Below, one piece after another: positions 17,135-25,827 of a DNA stretch of 64,000 nucleotides. Under the pieces are notes generated by a model that saw only the letters and a list, made by a program, of their open reading frames with translations, made no database searches and had not been told where the DNA came from. How positions within the stretch are numbered: the stretch's first letter is position 1; each line of letters begins with the position of its first letter. The translations under genes were made by a program, and so were the position numbers. Source of the DNA: Devosia sp. Root436 (GTDB taxonomy: Bacteria; Pseudomonadota; Alphaproteobacteria; Rhizobiales; Devosiaceae); contig NZ_LMEM01000001.1 of assembly GCF_001426345.1 (NCBI RefSeq), positions 458,264 to 522,263 of the forward strand, in the 5' to 3' direction.

Positions 17135-18757
17135 TCAGGCCGGATCGCCAAGGTCCAAATCGGCCGGAAGCAGCGGCGCCCGGATTTCGGCACGCCCACC
17201 GCCGGGCGAAAGCGCCTCTTCCTGCCGGCTGGCGCAGTTGCGTCGCGTGCAGAGCCGGCAGCGCGGCCCCACAGGAATGTCGGCCGACAAATCCAGCAGG
17301 TCGAGGCCAGAGCCGTAGATGGTGCGGTCGGCATGCAGCACGTCGCAGGCCAGCATCACCGACGACATGGCGGGTTGTTCGCGGAACGATCCGGCCCGCC
17401 GCTGCACTGTGCGCGCCAGGAACAGGTAGCGCGAGCCGTCCGAGAAACGGACCACCTGCCGCAGCATCGTGTCGGGAGTGCGGAAGGCGCCATAGATGGC
17501 CCAGAGCGGACAGGCATGGCCGCTATTGGGCAGCAGCAGGCCGGGCAGCGGAAAGTGCTTGGTCAGCCTGCCGGCGGGATCGGAGCGCAGGAAGCCGAAG
17601 GCGATGCCCTCCTCGCCGGGCCGGCGCAGCGTCATCAGGCGATGGGCCACCTGCTCGAAGCTGGCATGGTAGACCTGGCGCAGGTGATCGATGTCGTAGG
17701 AAGCCGCCTCGGCATCCTGCAGCATCCGCGAATAGGGAAACACCATGGCCCCGGCCAGGTATGAGCCGATGGCGCGCGAGGCCAGCCGCCGGGCCGTCGG
17801 CGTGGACAGGGTCGCGTTTTCCAGCGTGTGCGTAATGGCATCGGCCGCGGCCAGTTCGCCATAGAGCCGGGCGAGCTGGAACTGTCGCGTCGCCAGGGTC
17901 GAGGCGCCCTGGAACCACATGACGCGCCGCGGCGCGTCGAAGCGGTACTGGCCGGGAAATTCGGGGTCCGGCGGTTCGCCCCCCACCACGACAGCGATGT
18001 TGAACGCGCTGGCCAGCAGGTCGGTCAGCGTGCCGATGCCAAAGGGCCCGGCCCGCTCGATCTCCTGCCGCAAGGTGTCGGCAACCTGTTCCAGTTCGGG
18101 AAAGTGGTTATCCTGCTCGATGATGAGGTCATCGATTTCGCGCGCCGGTGAGACACTGCGCCGGTTGCGGCTCGAGGTCTCGAACTGGCCGATCAGGTTG
18201 CGGGCCACGTCCGACAGGGTACGGGCCTCGCGCGCGATCGCCCCGCGGAAGCGGCGCCGCTCTGCGTCGTCGAGGTCGCTGACGTCCTCCAGGATTTCCG
18301 CGCTGGAGCGGACCGCGGTGATGCCCGACAGGATCTGGTGCAGCAGCTGGCTCAGCAGCGGGTCCGAGCGCAGCCGGTCGGCATAGGCGTCGGCATTGGC
18401 GATGGCGCCGGAATAGGCCCGGTGCAGGCGCGCCAAGGCCGCGGCGCTGGCCGGGTATTGCGCCACCAGCTCGCGCCGCTCGTCGGGACGGAATGGCAGC
18501 GACTCGACCATGGGGTCGGCGAAGGCCTCTTCGAGGTCCTGCAACAGTTTCTGCTCGGCCCTTCCGGCCAGTTCATCGATGTCGATATCGAGTTGCGCCG
18601 CCACCCGGTTCAGCAAGGCGCCGCCGATATCGCGCTTGTTGTTCTCGATCAGGTTCAGATAGCTCGGCGAAATGCCGACCAGGCGCGCCAGCGCCGCCTG
18701 GGAAATCTTGAGCGATTTCCGTCTGTTGCTGATGCGAAAGCCGATCGGTGCGCGCAT
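17135..18757 (-). CDS. Short-chain fatty acyl-CoA regulator family protein (PccR/RamB-like)
   Basis: A 540-residue regulator. An XRE-type helix-turn-helix fills residues 5-60 (RKSLKISQAALARLVGIS, SYLNLIENNKR). The middle is an IrrE/DUF955-like domain without the HExxH metal site (YGELAA in its place), followed by the ScfR domain with YDIDHLRQVYHASFEQVAHRL, CPLW and a terminal cysteine cluster C500, C503, C508 (CRLCTRRNC). Relatives PccR and RamB control propionyl-CoA and acetate metabolism in response to short acyl-CoAs. An inverted repeat 14-29 bases upstream of its ATG may be an autoregulatory operator. It heads the response-regulator/kinase unit. Confidence 0.88.
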   Translation of the reverse strand: MRAPIGFRISNRRKSLKISQAALARLVGISPSYLNLIENNKRDIGGALLNRVAAQLDIDIDELAGRAEQKLLQDLEEAFADPMVESLPFRPDERRELVAQYPASAAALARLHRAYSGAIANADAYADRLRSDPLLSQLLHQILSGITAVRSSAEILEDVSDLDDAERRRFRGAIAREARTLSDVARNLIGQFETSSRNRRSVSPAREIDDLIIEQDNHFPELEQVADTLRQEIERAGPFGIGTLTDLLASAFNIAVVVGGEPPDPEFPGQYRFDAPRRVMWFQGASTLATRQFQLARLYGELAAADAITHTLENATLSTPTARRLASRAIGSYLAGAMVFPYSRMLQDAEAASYDIDHLRQVYHASFEQVAHRLMTLRRPGEEGIAFGFLRSDPAGRLTKHFPLPGLLLPNSGHACPLWAIYGAFRTPDTMLRQVVRFSDGSRYLFLARTVQRRAGSFREQPAMSSVMLACDVLHADRTIYGSGLDLLDLSADIPVGPRCRLCTRRNCASRQEEALSPGGGRAEIRAPLLPADLDLGDPA

Positions 18758-18770
18758 GATGGAGGCTCCG

Positions 18771-18786
18771 TGTCAACGTATTGACA
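18771..18786. promoter_or_regulatory. Candidate operator: TGTCAA-N4-TTGACA
   Basis: A perfect 6-bp inverted repeat with a 4-base centre (CGTA) sits just before the start of the XRE/ScfR regulator, in the AT-rich divergent gap with the ABC binding-protein gene. Position and symmetry fit a dimeric HTH regulator. Binding is inference. The right arm is also a good -35 hexamer for rightward transcription. Confidence 0.45.
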
Positions 18787-18934
18787 AATCTAACTCTCTA
18801 TAAGAACAACAATTTACAGAATATCGCTGCAATTACAATGGGCTATTGCCGTCATTTTCTTCCAATGGCCATAATCTGCGCGCGGTGAGCTGCTGGCCAT
18901 GTATCAGTCGCCCCGCGCCAAAAGGAGGAAATCA

Positions 18935-20290
18935 ATGACACTTTTGAAGCGTGGTCTGACTCGTCGCAGGGTTCTGCAGACCGGTATGGCCGGCATTATC
19001 GGCTCGGGCGTTGCGCCCCTGATGTTCACCAAGGGCGCCTGGGCGCAGGAATTCTGCAACAATCCGACCGGCGACACCGTGACGCTCGGCTTCGTCATGC
19101 CCCTCACCGGCGCCTATGCCGATGAAGGCGCCGATCAGCAGCGCGCATTCCTGCTCGCCGTGGAACATCTCAATGGTGAAGGCGATGGCGGCCTGCTGCC
19201 GACCTTCTCGTCCAAGGTTCTCAAGGGCAACGGCATCCTGGGCAAGAAGGTGGCCTATGTCACCGGCGACGACCAGACCAAGTCCGATGCCGGCCGTGAC
19301 GCTGCCCGCCGCATGATCGAGCGCGACGGCGCCATCATGATCAGCGGTGCCTCGTCCTCGGGCGTGGCCATTGCCGAGCAGGCCCTGTGCCAGGAAATGG
19401 GCGTCATCTACATGGCGGGCCTCACCCACTCCAACGACACCACCGGCAAGGACAAGAAGCGCTACGGCTTCCGCCACTTCTTCAACGCCTATCAGTCGGG
19501 CACCGCCATCGCCCCGGTTCTCGGCGAAGCCTATGGCAAGGATCGTCGCGCCTACCACCTGACCTCGGACTATACCTGGGGCTGGACGCAGGAAGAATCG
19601 ATCAAGAACGCCACCGAAGCCATGGGCTGGGAAACCGTCGCGGCCGTGCGTACGCCGGTTGGCGCCGGCGACTTCAGCCAGTACATCACGCCGGTCCTGA
19701 ATTCGGGCGCCGACGTGCTGATCCTCAACCACTACGGCTTTGACGGCGTCAACTCGCTCACCCAGGCCGTGCAGTTCGGCCTGCGCGACCGCCAGGCCAA
19801 CGGCAAGGACTTCCAGATCGTGCTGCCGCTCGTGTCCGACCTCATGGCGCAGGGCGCCGGCGAGGCCATCAAGGGCATCTACGGCACAGCCAACTGGGAT
19901 TGGCAGCTCGACGATGCGGCCAGCGGCGCCTTCACCCGCTCGTTCGGCGCCAAATATGGTCAGCCGCCGAGCCAGATCGCGCAGACATCCTATGTGCAGG
20001 CCCTGCTCTATGCAGACGCGGTCGAACGCGCCGGCACCTTCTATCCGCCCGAAGTCATCAAGGCGCTGGAAGGCTTCGAGTTTGACGGCATGGGCAATGG
20101 CCCGACGCTGTATCGTGCCGAAGACCATCAGTGCCTCAAGGAAGTGCTTGTGGTTCAGGGCCGCGAAAACCCCTCGACCACCTTTGACGTGCTGCAGACC
20201 GTGCAGAAGGTGGGCCGCGACGTGGCCGACTATGACGCCTCGATCTTCGAAGGCGAACTGGGTCCGTACGACGCCGCCTTGTGCGCCTGA
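18935..20290 (+). CDS. HAAT-type ABC transporter substrate-binding protein, Tat-exported
   Basis: A 451-residue periplasmic binding protein of the Peripla_BP_6 type: VTLGFVMPLTGAYADEG at the mature start, SGASSSGVAIAEQ, then YTWGWTQEES and GADVLILNHYG. The signal peptide has twin arginines (LTRRRVLQ) and a likely cleavage after AWA, so it is probably exported folded by Tat. AAAGGAGG precedes the ATG at 18935 and rules out the in-frame start at 18899. It heads a five-gene operon. The family binds branched-chain amino acids, amides, urea or aromatic acids; the ligand here is not determined. Confidence 0.9.
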   Translation: MTLLKRGLTRRRVLQTGMAGIIGSGVAPLMFTKGAWAQEFCNNPTGDTVTLGFVMPLTGAYADEGADQQRAFLLAVEHLNGEGDGGLLPTFSSKVLKGNGILGKKVAYVTGDDQTKSDAGRDAARRMIERDGAIMISGASSSGVAIAEQALCQEMGVIYMAGLTHSNDTTGKDKKRYGFRHFFNAYQSGTAIAPVLGEAYGKDRRAYHLTSDYTWGWTQEESIKNATEAMGWETVAAVRTPVGAGDFSQYITPVLNSGADVLILNHYGFDGVNSLTQAVQFGLRDRQANGKDFQIVLPLVSDLMAQGAGEAIKGIYGTANWDWQLDDAASGAFTRSFGAKYGQPPSQIAQTSYVQALLYADAVERAGTFYPPEVIKALEGFEFDGMGNGPTLYRAEDHQCLKEVLVVQGRENPSTTFDVLQTVQKVGRDVADYDASIFEGELGPYDAALCA

Positions 20291-20313
20291 TCGACCAATC
20301 GCACCGTATCCGG

Positions 20314-20335
20314 CCCGGCTGCCAAGGCAGCCGGG
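20314..20335 (+). promoter_or_regulatory. Stem-loop between binding-protein and permease genes
   Basis: A perfect 10-bp inverted repeat (20314-20323 with 20326-20335, two-base centre) with no following T-run. Hairpins here commonly stabilise the upstream mRNA or attenuate read-through, so the binding protein is made in excess over the membrane parts. The function is inferred. Confidence 0.6.
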
Positions 20336-20361
20336 TTCCCTCGATTTAAGGAGCCGGGCGG

Positions 20362-21390
20362 ATGGAAACCATCCTCGCGCAACTTTTGAACGGCCTCGAC
20401 AAGGGCGGCGCCTATGCGCTGATCGCGCTCGGCCTCACCCTGGTTTTCGGCACGCTCGGCGTCGTCAATTTTGCCCATGGCGCCCTCTTCATGCTGGGGG
20501 CCTTCTGTGCCGTGGCCTTCCGCCAGTTCATCACCTACGAAACGGTGACGCTGGACCCCACCAAGCTGTCGCCCTGGGGCGCCCCGCTCGAAATCAAGAC
20601 GCCCATGGCGCAGATCTGGTTCGGCGATTTCGGCGCGGTGCTGATCAACTGGTCGGTGCCGATTTCGATCCTGTTGGCCATTCCGGTGATGCTGGTCATC
20701 GGCATCGCCATGGAGCGCGGCCTCATCAAGCATTTCTACAAGCGCGCCCATATGGACCAGATCCTGGTCACCTTTGGCCTGGCCATCGTGCTGCAGGAAG
20801 TGGTGAAGGCCATTTTCGGCGCCAATCCGATTTCCCAGCCGATGCCGGTCGAGCTGCGCGGCAGCGCCGATATCGGCGCCATGCTGGGCCTGACGCCGGG
20901 CATGGTCACCTATCCGATCTGGCGGCTGATCTATTTCCTGTTCTCGGCCAGCATTATCGGTGCGGTCTTCGCCTTCCTGCGGCTGACCACCTTCGGCATG
21001 GTGGTGCGCGCCGGCATGGCGGACCGTGAAACCGTCGGCATCCTCGGAATCAACATCGACCGGCGCTTTACCATCATGTTCGGGCTGGCCGCCGTCGTCG
21101 CCGGGCTGGCGGGCGTGATGTATACGCCGCTCGTGCCGCCCAACTATCACCTGGGCATGGACTTCCTGGTTCTCAGCTTCGTGGTCGTCGTGGTCGGCGG
21201 CATGGGCTCGCTGCCCGGTGCGGTTGCGGCCGGGTTCCTGCTGGGCATCCTGCAGTCCTTTGCCTCCATGACCGAGATCAAGGCGATCATTCCCGGCATT
21301 GACCAGATCATCATCTACCTTGTTGCCGTCGTCATCCTGCTTGTGCGCCCGCGTGGGTTGCTGGGCCGCCGCGGCGTCATGGAGACCTGA
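20362..21390 (+). CDS. HAAT ABC transporter permease (LivH-like)
   Basis: A 342-residue inner-membrane permease. The family start LNGLDKGGAYALIALGLTLVFG and the loop with GVVNFAHG are clear, and the C-terminal half has GLAAVVAGLAGVMY and VVVVGGMGSLPGA. It is about 50 residues longer than LivH because of a hydrophilic insertion (about 60-90, DPTKLSPWGAPLEIKTPM). The ATG follows AAGGAG. It pairs with the LivM-like permease three bases downstream. Confidence 0.92.
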   Translation: METILAQLLNGLDKGGAYALIALGLTLVFGTLGVVNFAHGALFMLGAFCAVAFRQFITYETVTLDPTKLSPWGAPLEIKTPMAQIWFGDFGAVLINWSVPISILLAIPVMLVIGIAMERGLIKHFYKRAHMDQILVTFGLAIVLQEVVKAIFGANPISQPMPVELRGSADIGAMLGLTPGMVTYPIWRLIYFLFSASIIGAVFAFLRLTTFGMVVRAGMADRETVGILGINIDRRFTIMFGLAAVVAGLAGVMYTPLVPPNYHLGMDFLVLSFVVVVVGGMGSLPGAVAAGFLLGILQSFASMTEIKAIIPGIDQIIIYLVAVVILLVRPRGLLGRRGVMET

Positions 21391-21393
21391 GCC

Positions 21394-22539
21394 ATGAACA
21401 TCTTCTACCTGCCCCGGCGCGATGCCATCACCCTGGCCGTTTTCGCCCTTGTCGTGCTGACCATGCCGATCTGGCTGGTGCCGTTCGGCGCCGCCTATCC
21501 AGGCCTGATGCAGAAATTCGCCATCTTCGCCATCTTCGCAGTGGGCTATAACGTGCTCTTCGGCCTGACGGGCTATCTCAGCTTCGGCCATGCCGCCTTT
21601 CTGGGCGTCGGCTCGTATACCGCGGTCTGGACCTTCAAGCTGATGACCATGAATGTCATCCCGGCGATGATCTTCGCGGTCATCGTTTCAGGCCTGTTCG
21701 CCCTGGCCATCGGCTTTGTCAGCCTGCGGCGCTCGGGCATCTACTTCTCCATCCTGACGCTGGCCTTTGCCCAGATGTGCTACAATCTGGCCTATTCGGT
21801 GTTGACGCCGATCACCAATGGCGAGACTGCTTTGCAGCTCACCATTAACGATCCGCGCGTCCTCGACCTGATGTTCAGCGAGCGTGGCGCGGGCCTGCCC
21901 TCGCCATCGCTGCTGGGACAGGGCATGTCGGGCATCGAGGCCTTCTATGTGGTCGCGGTGGTCCTGCTCATCGCCTTCTACATCGCCCAGAAGATTTTCG
22001 TGTCGCCCTTCGGCATGATGCTGCGCGCCATCAAGTCCAACCAGACGCGCATGCACTATACCGGCTTCAACACCCGGCCCTATGCGCTGACGGCCTTCGT
22101 CATATCGGGCATGTATGCCGGCCTGGCCGGGTCGCTGCTGGCGGCGACCGATCCGCTGGCCGGGGCCGAGCGCATGCAGTGGACGGCATCGGGCGAAGTG
22201 GTGCTGATGACCATCCTCGGTGGTGTCGGCACCCTGATCGGGCCCGTCATCGGAGCCTGGCTCATCAAGTATTTCGAAAACATCTTCTCCGGCTTCAACG
22301 ATGCCATGCTGCATCACACCTTCTCCTGGCTGCCGCAGGGCGCCCAGGATGTGGTGGTCGCCATAACGAGCAAGTTCGTCGGCGAGGGCTGGCAGCTTTC
22401 GCTGGGCCTGATCTTCGTTCTCGTCGTGGTGTTCCTGCCCGGCGGTGTCATGGAAGGCATAAGGCGCTTTTCTTCCATCTTCCGAAACCGGCGCGAGCCA
22501 GGCCCGACCGGGGCCCTCAAGACCAGCCCCGCGGAATAG
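21394..22539 (+). CDS. HAAT ABC transporter permease (LivM-like)
   Basis: A 381-residue permease with about ten helices. [23 protein letters not shown] is the family hallmark, with [19 protein letters not shown] and [14 protein letters not shown] later. The C-terminal 25 residues are hydrophilic. It starts three bases after the LivH-like gene ends, so the two permeases are translated together. Confidence 0.92.
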   Translation: MNIFYLPRRDAITLAVFALVVLTMPIWLVPFGAAYPGLMQKFAIFAIFAVGYNVLFGLTGYLSFGHAAFLGVGSYTAVWTFKLMTMNVIPAMIFAVIVSGLFALAIGFVSLRRSGIYFSILTLAFAQMCYNLAYSVLTPITNGETALQLTINDPRVLDLMFSERGAGLPSPSLLGQGMSGIEAFYVVAVVLLIAFYIAQKIFVSPFGMMLRAIKSNQTRMHYTGFNTRPYALTAFVISGMYAGLAGSLLAATDPLAGAERMQWTASGEVVLMTILGGVGTLIGPVIGAWLIKYFENIFSGFNDAMLHHTFSWLPQGAQDVVVAITSKFVGEGWQLSLGLIFVLVVVFLPGGVMEGIRRFSSIFRNRREPGPTGALKTSPAE

Positions 22540-22548
22540 GAGAGCGTC

Positions 22549-23319
22549 ATGTCGGAAACCAAAGGTAATGTCGTTCTGCATGTGGCCGACGTCCACAAGC
22601 GCTTCGGGGGGCTGCATGCCCTCGCCGATATCGACCTGCAGGTCGAGGAAGGCCAGACCCACGCCATCATCGGCCCCAACGGGGCCGGCAAGTCGACCCT
22701 GCTCAACGTGATCATCGGCAAGCTGGCGCCCAGCAGCGGGGCCGTCGTGTTCGACGGCAATGTGCTGACCGGCCGCAAGCCCTATGAGATCAACCAGATG
22801 GGCATCGCCCGGGTGTTCCAGACGCCCGAGATTTTCACCGACCTCAGCGTGCTGCACAATGTGATGATACCCGCCCTCGCCCGCCGCGATGGCGCGTACA
22901 AATTCAACATATTGCGGGCGCTGGAGCGGGAAACCGGCATCCGTCAGGAGGCCGAGGCGATGCTCGAGGATGTGGGCATGCACAGCCGCCGCGACATGGC
23001 GGCCGGCAGCCTCAGCCGTGGCGACAAGCGCCGCATGGAGCTGGCCATGTGCCTGATCCAGCATCCGCGCCTGCTGCTGCTGGACGAGCCGACCGCCGGC
23101 ATGAGCCGCCACGATACCAACACGACGATCGAGCTGCTCAAGAAGATCAAGAGCCGCGGCATGACCAAGGTCATCATCGAGCATGACATGCATGTCGTGT
23201 TTTCGTTGGCCGACAAGATATCGGTGCTTGCCCAGGGTCGGATCATCGCCGACGGCACGCCCGATCAGGTGCGCGGCAACCCCAAAGTGCAGGAAGCCTA
23301 TCTCGGAGGGGCCCATTGA
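22549..23319 (+). CDS. HAAT ABC transporter ATPase (LivG-like)
   Basis: A 256-residue ATPase. Walker A is GPNGAGKST (42-50), the Q-loop region reads GIARVFQTPEIF, and Walker B is LLLLDEPTAGM. The signature motif is LSRGDKRRMEL instead of LSGGQ, a change I associate with some alphaproteobacterial HAAT systems. The switch histidine lies in IIEHDMHVV. Its stop overlaps the start of the next ATPase as TGATG. It powers the transporter together with the LivF-like subunit. Confidence 0.92.
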   Translation: MSETKGNVVLHVADVHKRFGGLHALADIDLQVEEGQTHAIIGPNGAGKSTLLNVIIGKLAPSSGAVVFDGNVLTGRKPYEINQMGIARVFQTPEIFTDLSVLHNVMIPALARRDGAYKFNILRALERETGIRQEAEAMLEDVGMHSRRDMAAGSLSRGDKRRMELAMCLIQHPRLLLLDEPTAGMSRHDTNTTIELLKKIKSRGMTKVIIEHDMHVVFSLADKISVLAQGRIIADGTPDQVRGNPKVQEAYLGGAH

Positions 23320-24089
23320 TGAGCGCCATCGCCATGGAGACTCAGATCATGTCGGACAGCCAGGCCGCCAGCGTCGAAACCACGCGGCCCTTCTTCTCGA
23401 TCCGCGACATGCACGCTTATTACGGCGAGAGCTACATCGTGCAGGGTGTGTCGCTCGATATCCGCCAGGGTGAAATCCTGGCTTTGCTCGGCCGCAACGG
23501 CGCCGGCAAGACGTCGACTTTGCGCACCATCGCCCGCACCGACAATCCGCAGATGCGGCAGGGCGAGATCTGGCTGGACGGCAAGCCGATCCACCAGATG
23601 AAATCTTATGAAGCGGCGCGATCCGGCATCCAGCTGGTGCCCGAGGATCGCCGCATTATTTCCGGCCTGACCGTGGAAGAGAACATTACCCTTGCCAAGG
23701 TGGCGCCGGGCAATGGCTGGAGCATCGAGCAGATTTACGAAAGCTTCCCGCGGCTGGCCGAGCGCCGCAAGCAGGAAGGCGTGACCCTGTCGGGCGGCGA
23801 GCAGCAGATGCTGGCCATTGCCCGTGCCCTGGCCCGCAACCTCAAGCTGCTGCTGCTCGACGAGCCCTATGAGGGGCTCGCCCCGGTCATCGTGCACGAG
23901 ATCGAGCGCATCCTGCATTCGATCAAGCCGCTGGGCATCACCACCATAATCGTCGAACAGAACGCCGTGGCCGCCCTCAAGCTGGCCGACCGCGCCGTCA
24001 TCCTCGATACCGGCGAGGTCGCCTTTGCCGGCACCGCCAAGGAGGTTCTCGACAATACCGAACTTCGCCACGAATACTTGGCCATCTGA
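23319..24089 (+). CDS. HAAT ABC transporter ATPase (LivF-like)
   Basis: A 256-residue ATPase with Walker A GRNGAGKTS (58-66), GIQLVPEDRRI, signature LSGGEQQM and Walker B LLLLDEPYEGL. The first 25 residues extend beyond the usual LivF start and contain two further Met codons, so the real start could be internal (for example the Met of MSDSQA). The ATG at 23319 overlaps the LivG-like stop and gives coupling. It is the last gene of the operon. Confidence 0.92.
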   Translation: MSAIAMETQIMSDSQAASVETTRPFFSIRDMHAYYGESYIVQGVSLDIRQGEILALLGRNGAGKTSTLRTIARTDNPQMRQGEIWLDGKPIHQMKSYEAARSGIQLVPEDRRIISGLTVEENITLAKVAPGNGWSIEQIYESFPRLAERRKQEGVTLSGGEQQMLAIARALARNLKLLLLDEPYEGLAPVIVHEIERILHSIKPLGITTIIVEQNAVAALKLADRAVILDTGEVAFAGTAKEVLDNTELRHEYLAI

Positions 24090-24108
24090 GTATCTGGCGA
24101 TCTAGAGC

Positions 24109-24178
24109 TACCCTGGGTCTTTCGACCAAGGCATTCCGCCGATCTCACCTCTCCCCAGAGAGGCCCAGGGTACGTTTT
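24109..24178. terminator. Candidate transcription-end region between convergent operons
   Basis: TACCCTGGG (24109-24117) and CCCAGGGTA (24164-24172) form 9-bp inverted arms with a 46-base spacer. On the plus strand they are followed by CGTTTTCT. The ABC operon and pxpA converge here, so it may stop both. The long spacer makes this uncertain. Confidence 0.4.
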
Positions 24179-24937
24179 CTACTCCGGCACTTCCGGTTGC
24201 TGCGCGGCGACGGCGATCCCCTCGCCTTCCAGCGCATCGCGCACGTCACGCGCCAGGTCGACCGCGCCCGGCGTGTCGCCATGCAGGCAGATCGAGCGCG
24301 AAGTGGATTTCAGCACCGTGCCGTCGATGGCGACGATCTCGCCCGCCTTGGCCAGCCGCAGGCAGCGCGCGATGACCGCCTCCACATCGTGGATCACCGC
24401 GCCTTCCTGGGAACGCGGCACCAGCAGGCCCTCGCCCGTATAGGCCCGGTCGGCATAGGCCTCGCGGATCAGCGGCATGCCCACCGCCTTTGCCGCCCGC
24501 ACCTGCTCGCTATTGTCGAGCGCCAGCACCGCCATTTTCGGGTCCATGGCCTGGATGGTGGCGAAAATACCCACGGCGAAAGCCAGCTCCTCCGCCGTCT
24601 GGTTGGCCAGCGCGCCATGCAGCTTCACATAGCTGAGCGGCACGCCGACCTCGTCGGCGATGAAGCGGATGAGGAAAAGCTGGCTGCGGATTTGCCCCAG
24701 CAACTGGTCGAGCGGCATGACCACGCGAAAGCGGCCGAACCGTTTGGGGTCGGCATAGCCCGGATGCGCCCCGGCCCGCACCCCGCGCGCCTTGCAGGTT
24801 TTCAGGATGTGCCGGATGGTCGGGGCATCCCCCGCATGGCCGCCGCAGGCGATGGAGGCACTGGAGACGATTTCGAGCAGGTCCTCGTCGGTCCCCATGC
24901 CCTCGCCCAGATCGGCATTGAGGTCGATTGACATCAT
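24179..24937 (-). CDS. pxpA: 5-oxoprolinase subunit PxpA (LamB/YcsF family)
   Basis: A 252-residue cytosolic enzyme subunit. DLNADLGEGMGTDEDLLEIVSSAS is the family start, followed by IACGGHAGD, AHPGYAD and SYVKLHGAL, and ends with CLHGDTPGA. With PxpB and PxpC it hydrolyses 5-oxoproline to glutamate using ATP. It is the last gene of a pxpB-pxpC-pxpA operon and overlaps pxpC by ATGA. Confidence 0.95.
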   Translation of the reverse strand: MMSIDLNADLGEGMGTDEDLLEIVSSASIACGGHAGDAPTIRHILKTCKARGVRAGAHPGYADPKRFGRFRVVMPLDQLLGQIRSQLFLIRFIADEVGVPLSYVKLHGALANQTAEELAFAVGIFATIQAMDPKMAVLALDNSEQVRAAKAVGMPLIREAYADRAYTGEGLLVPRSQEGAVIHDVEAVIARCLRLAKAGEIVAIDGTVLKSTSRSICLHGDTPGAVDLARDVRDALEGEGIAVAAQQPEVPE

Positions 24938-25827
24938 GTTCGGCGGCTCCGCAACAGCGCCCGGGCATGTTCCACACTGACCGGCTCGAAGGCAACCGGC
25001 GTTCCGGGCCGCAATTGCGCAAAGCGATCGAGATCGGCCGAGATGACCGTGGCAATGCGCGGATAGCCGCCGGTCGGCTGATGGTCGCGCATCAGCACGA
25101 TGGGCGTGCCGTCGCCCAGGATCTGGATATCGCCCGGCACGATGGCATCGGAGGCCAGCGACAGGATCGCCGCATCGGCGAAGACCCGCCCGGCATCCTC
25201 CAGCCGCACCCCCATGCGATCGAGCCGCAGCGACACCACAAATTCCGCCGCTGCAAAGCGTTGCCGCAGCTCCGGCGAGAACAGGTCCGCATGCAGCCCC
25301 CAGGCCACGCGGATCGGGCCGTCATCTTGCGCCTCCGGACCCGCCCGCACCGGCACGGCAGCGCTCCCACCGGTCAATGCAACCTCGTCGCCCGCCTGCA
25401 GCACGCGCCCGCCCAGCCGCGCCCGGCTGTTGGTGGCAATGCTGCCCATCACCGGCGCCATATCCATATCGGCGTCAAACCGCAGATAGCCGTAATTGCC
25501 CCAGCGGCCCGGCGTCACCGCCAGCATATCGCCCGCCGCCAGCGTCACGGCTCCGGGCCAGTCCAGCGCCGCGCCATTGTGCCTTATGGTGAAATCGCCG
25601 CCGGCAAAGCCGACCCGGCATTGCCCCCGCGCCAGCCTGATGTCCAGCCCGGCCATGGTGAATTCCACGCCGCCCCGTCCGCCCCCGGCCAGCGCCCCGG
25701 CTTGGGCGAAGGCGCCCCCGTCCATCGGCCCCGACGCGCTGATGCCATGCCGCAGCATGCCGAAGCGCCCCTCGTCCTGGATGCTGGTCAGCGGCCCTGC
25801 CCGCACAATGGTCAGCACGGCACTCAC
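24934..25827 (-). CDS. pxpC: 5-oxoprolinase subunit PxpC (biotin-dependent carboxyltransferase-like)
   Basis: A 297-residue subunit: LTSIQDEGRFGMLRHGISASGPMD near the start, GYLRFDADMDMAPVMGS in the middle and MRDHQPTGGYPRIATV near the end are the family landmarks. The start is a GTG at 25827 that overlaps the pxpB stop as GTGA, with GAGGCGG upstream; the longer frame to 26055 is antisense to nothing useful and reads as noncoding. It is the partner of PxpB in the ATP-dependent ring opening of 5-oxoproline. Confidence 0.93.
   Translation of the reverse strand: MSAVLTIVRAGPLTSIQDEGRFGMLRHGISASGPMDGGAFAQAGALAGGGRGGVEFTMAGLDIRLARGQCRVGFAGGDFTIRHNGAALDWPGAVTLAAGDMLAVTPGRWGNYGYLRFDADMDMAPVMGSIATNSRARLGGRVLQAGDEVALTGGSAAVPVRAGPEAQDDGPIRVAWGLHADLFSPELRQRFAAAEFVVSLRLDRMGVRLEDAGRVFADAAILSLASDAIVPGDIQILGDGTPIVLMRDHQPTGGYPRIATVISADLDRFAQLRPGTPVAFEPVSVEHARALLRSRRT

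Noticed and set aside
17700-17900. Active metallopeptidase (IrrE-type) in the ScfR regulator
   Set aside because: The HExxH motif is absent; the place reads YGELAA, so only a structural role is likely.
20230-21591. 453-codon frame antisense to the LivH-like permease
   Set aside because: Same shadow pattern; the permease signature is on the other strand.
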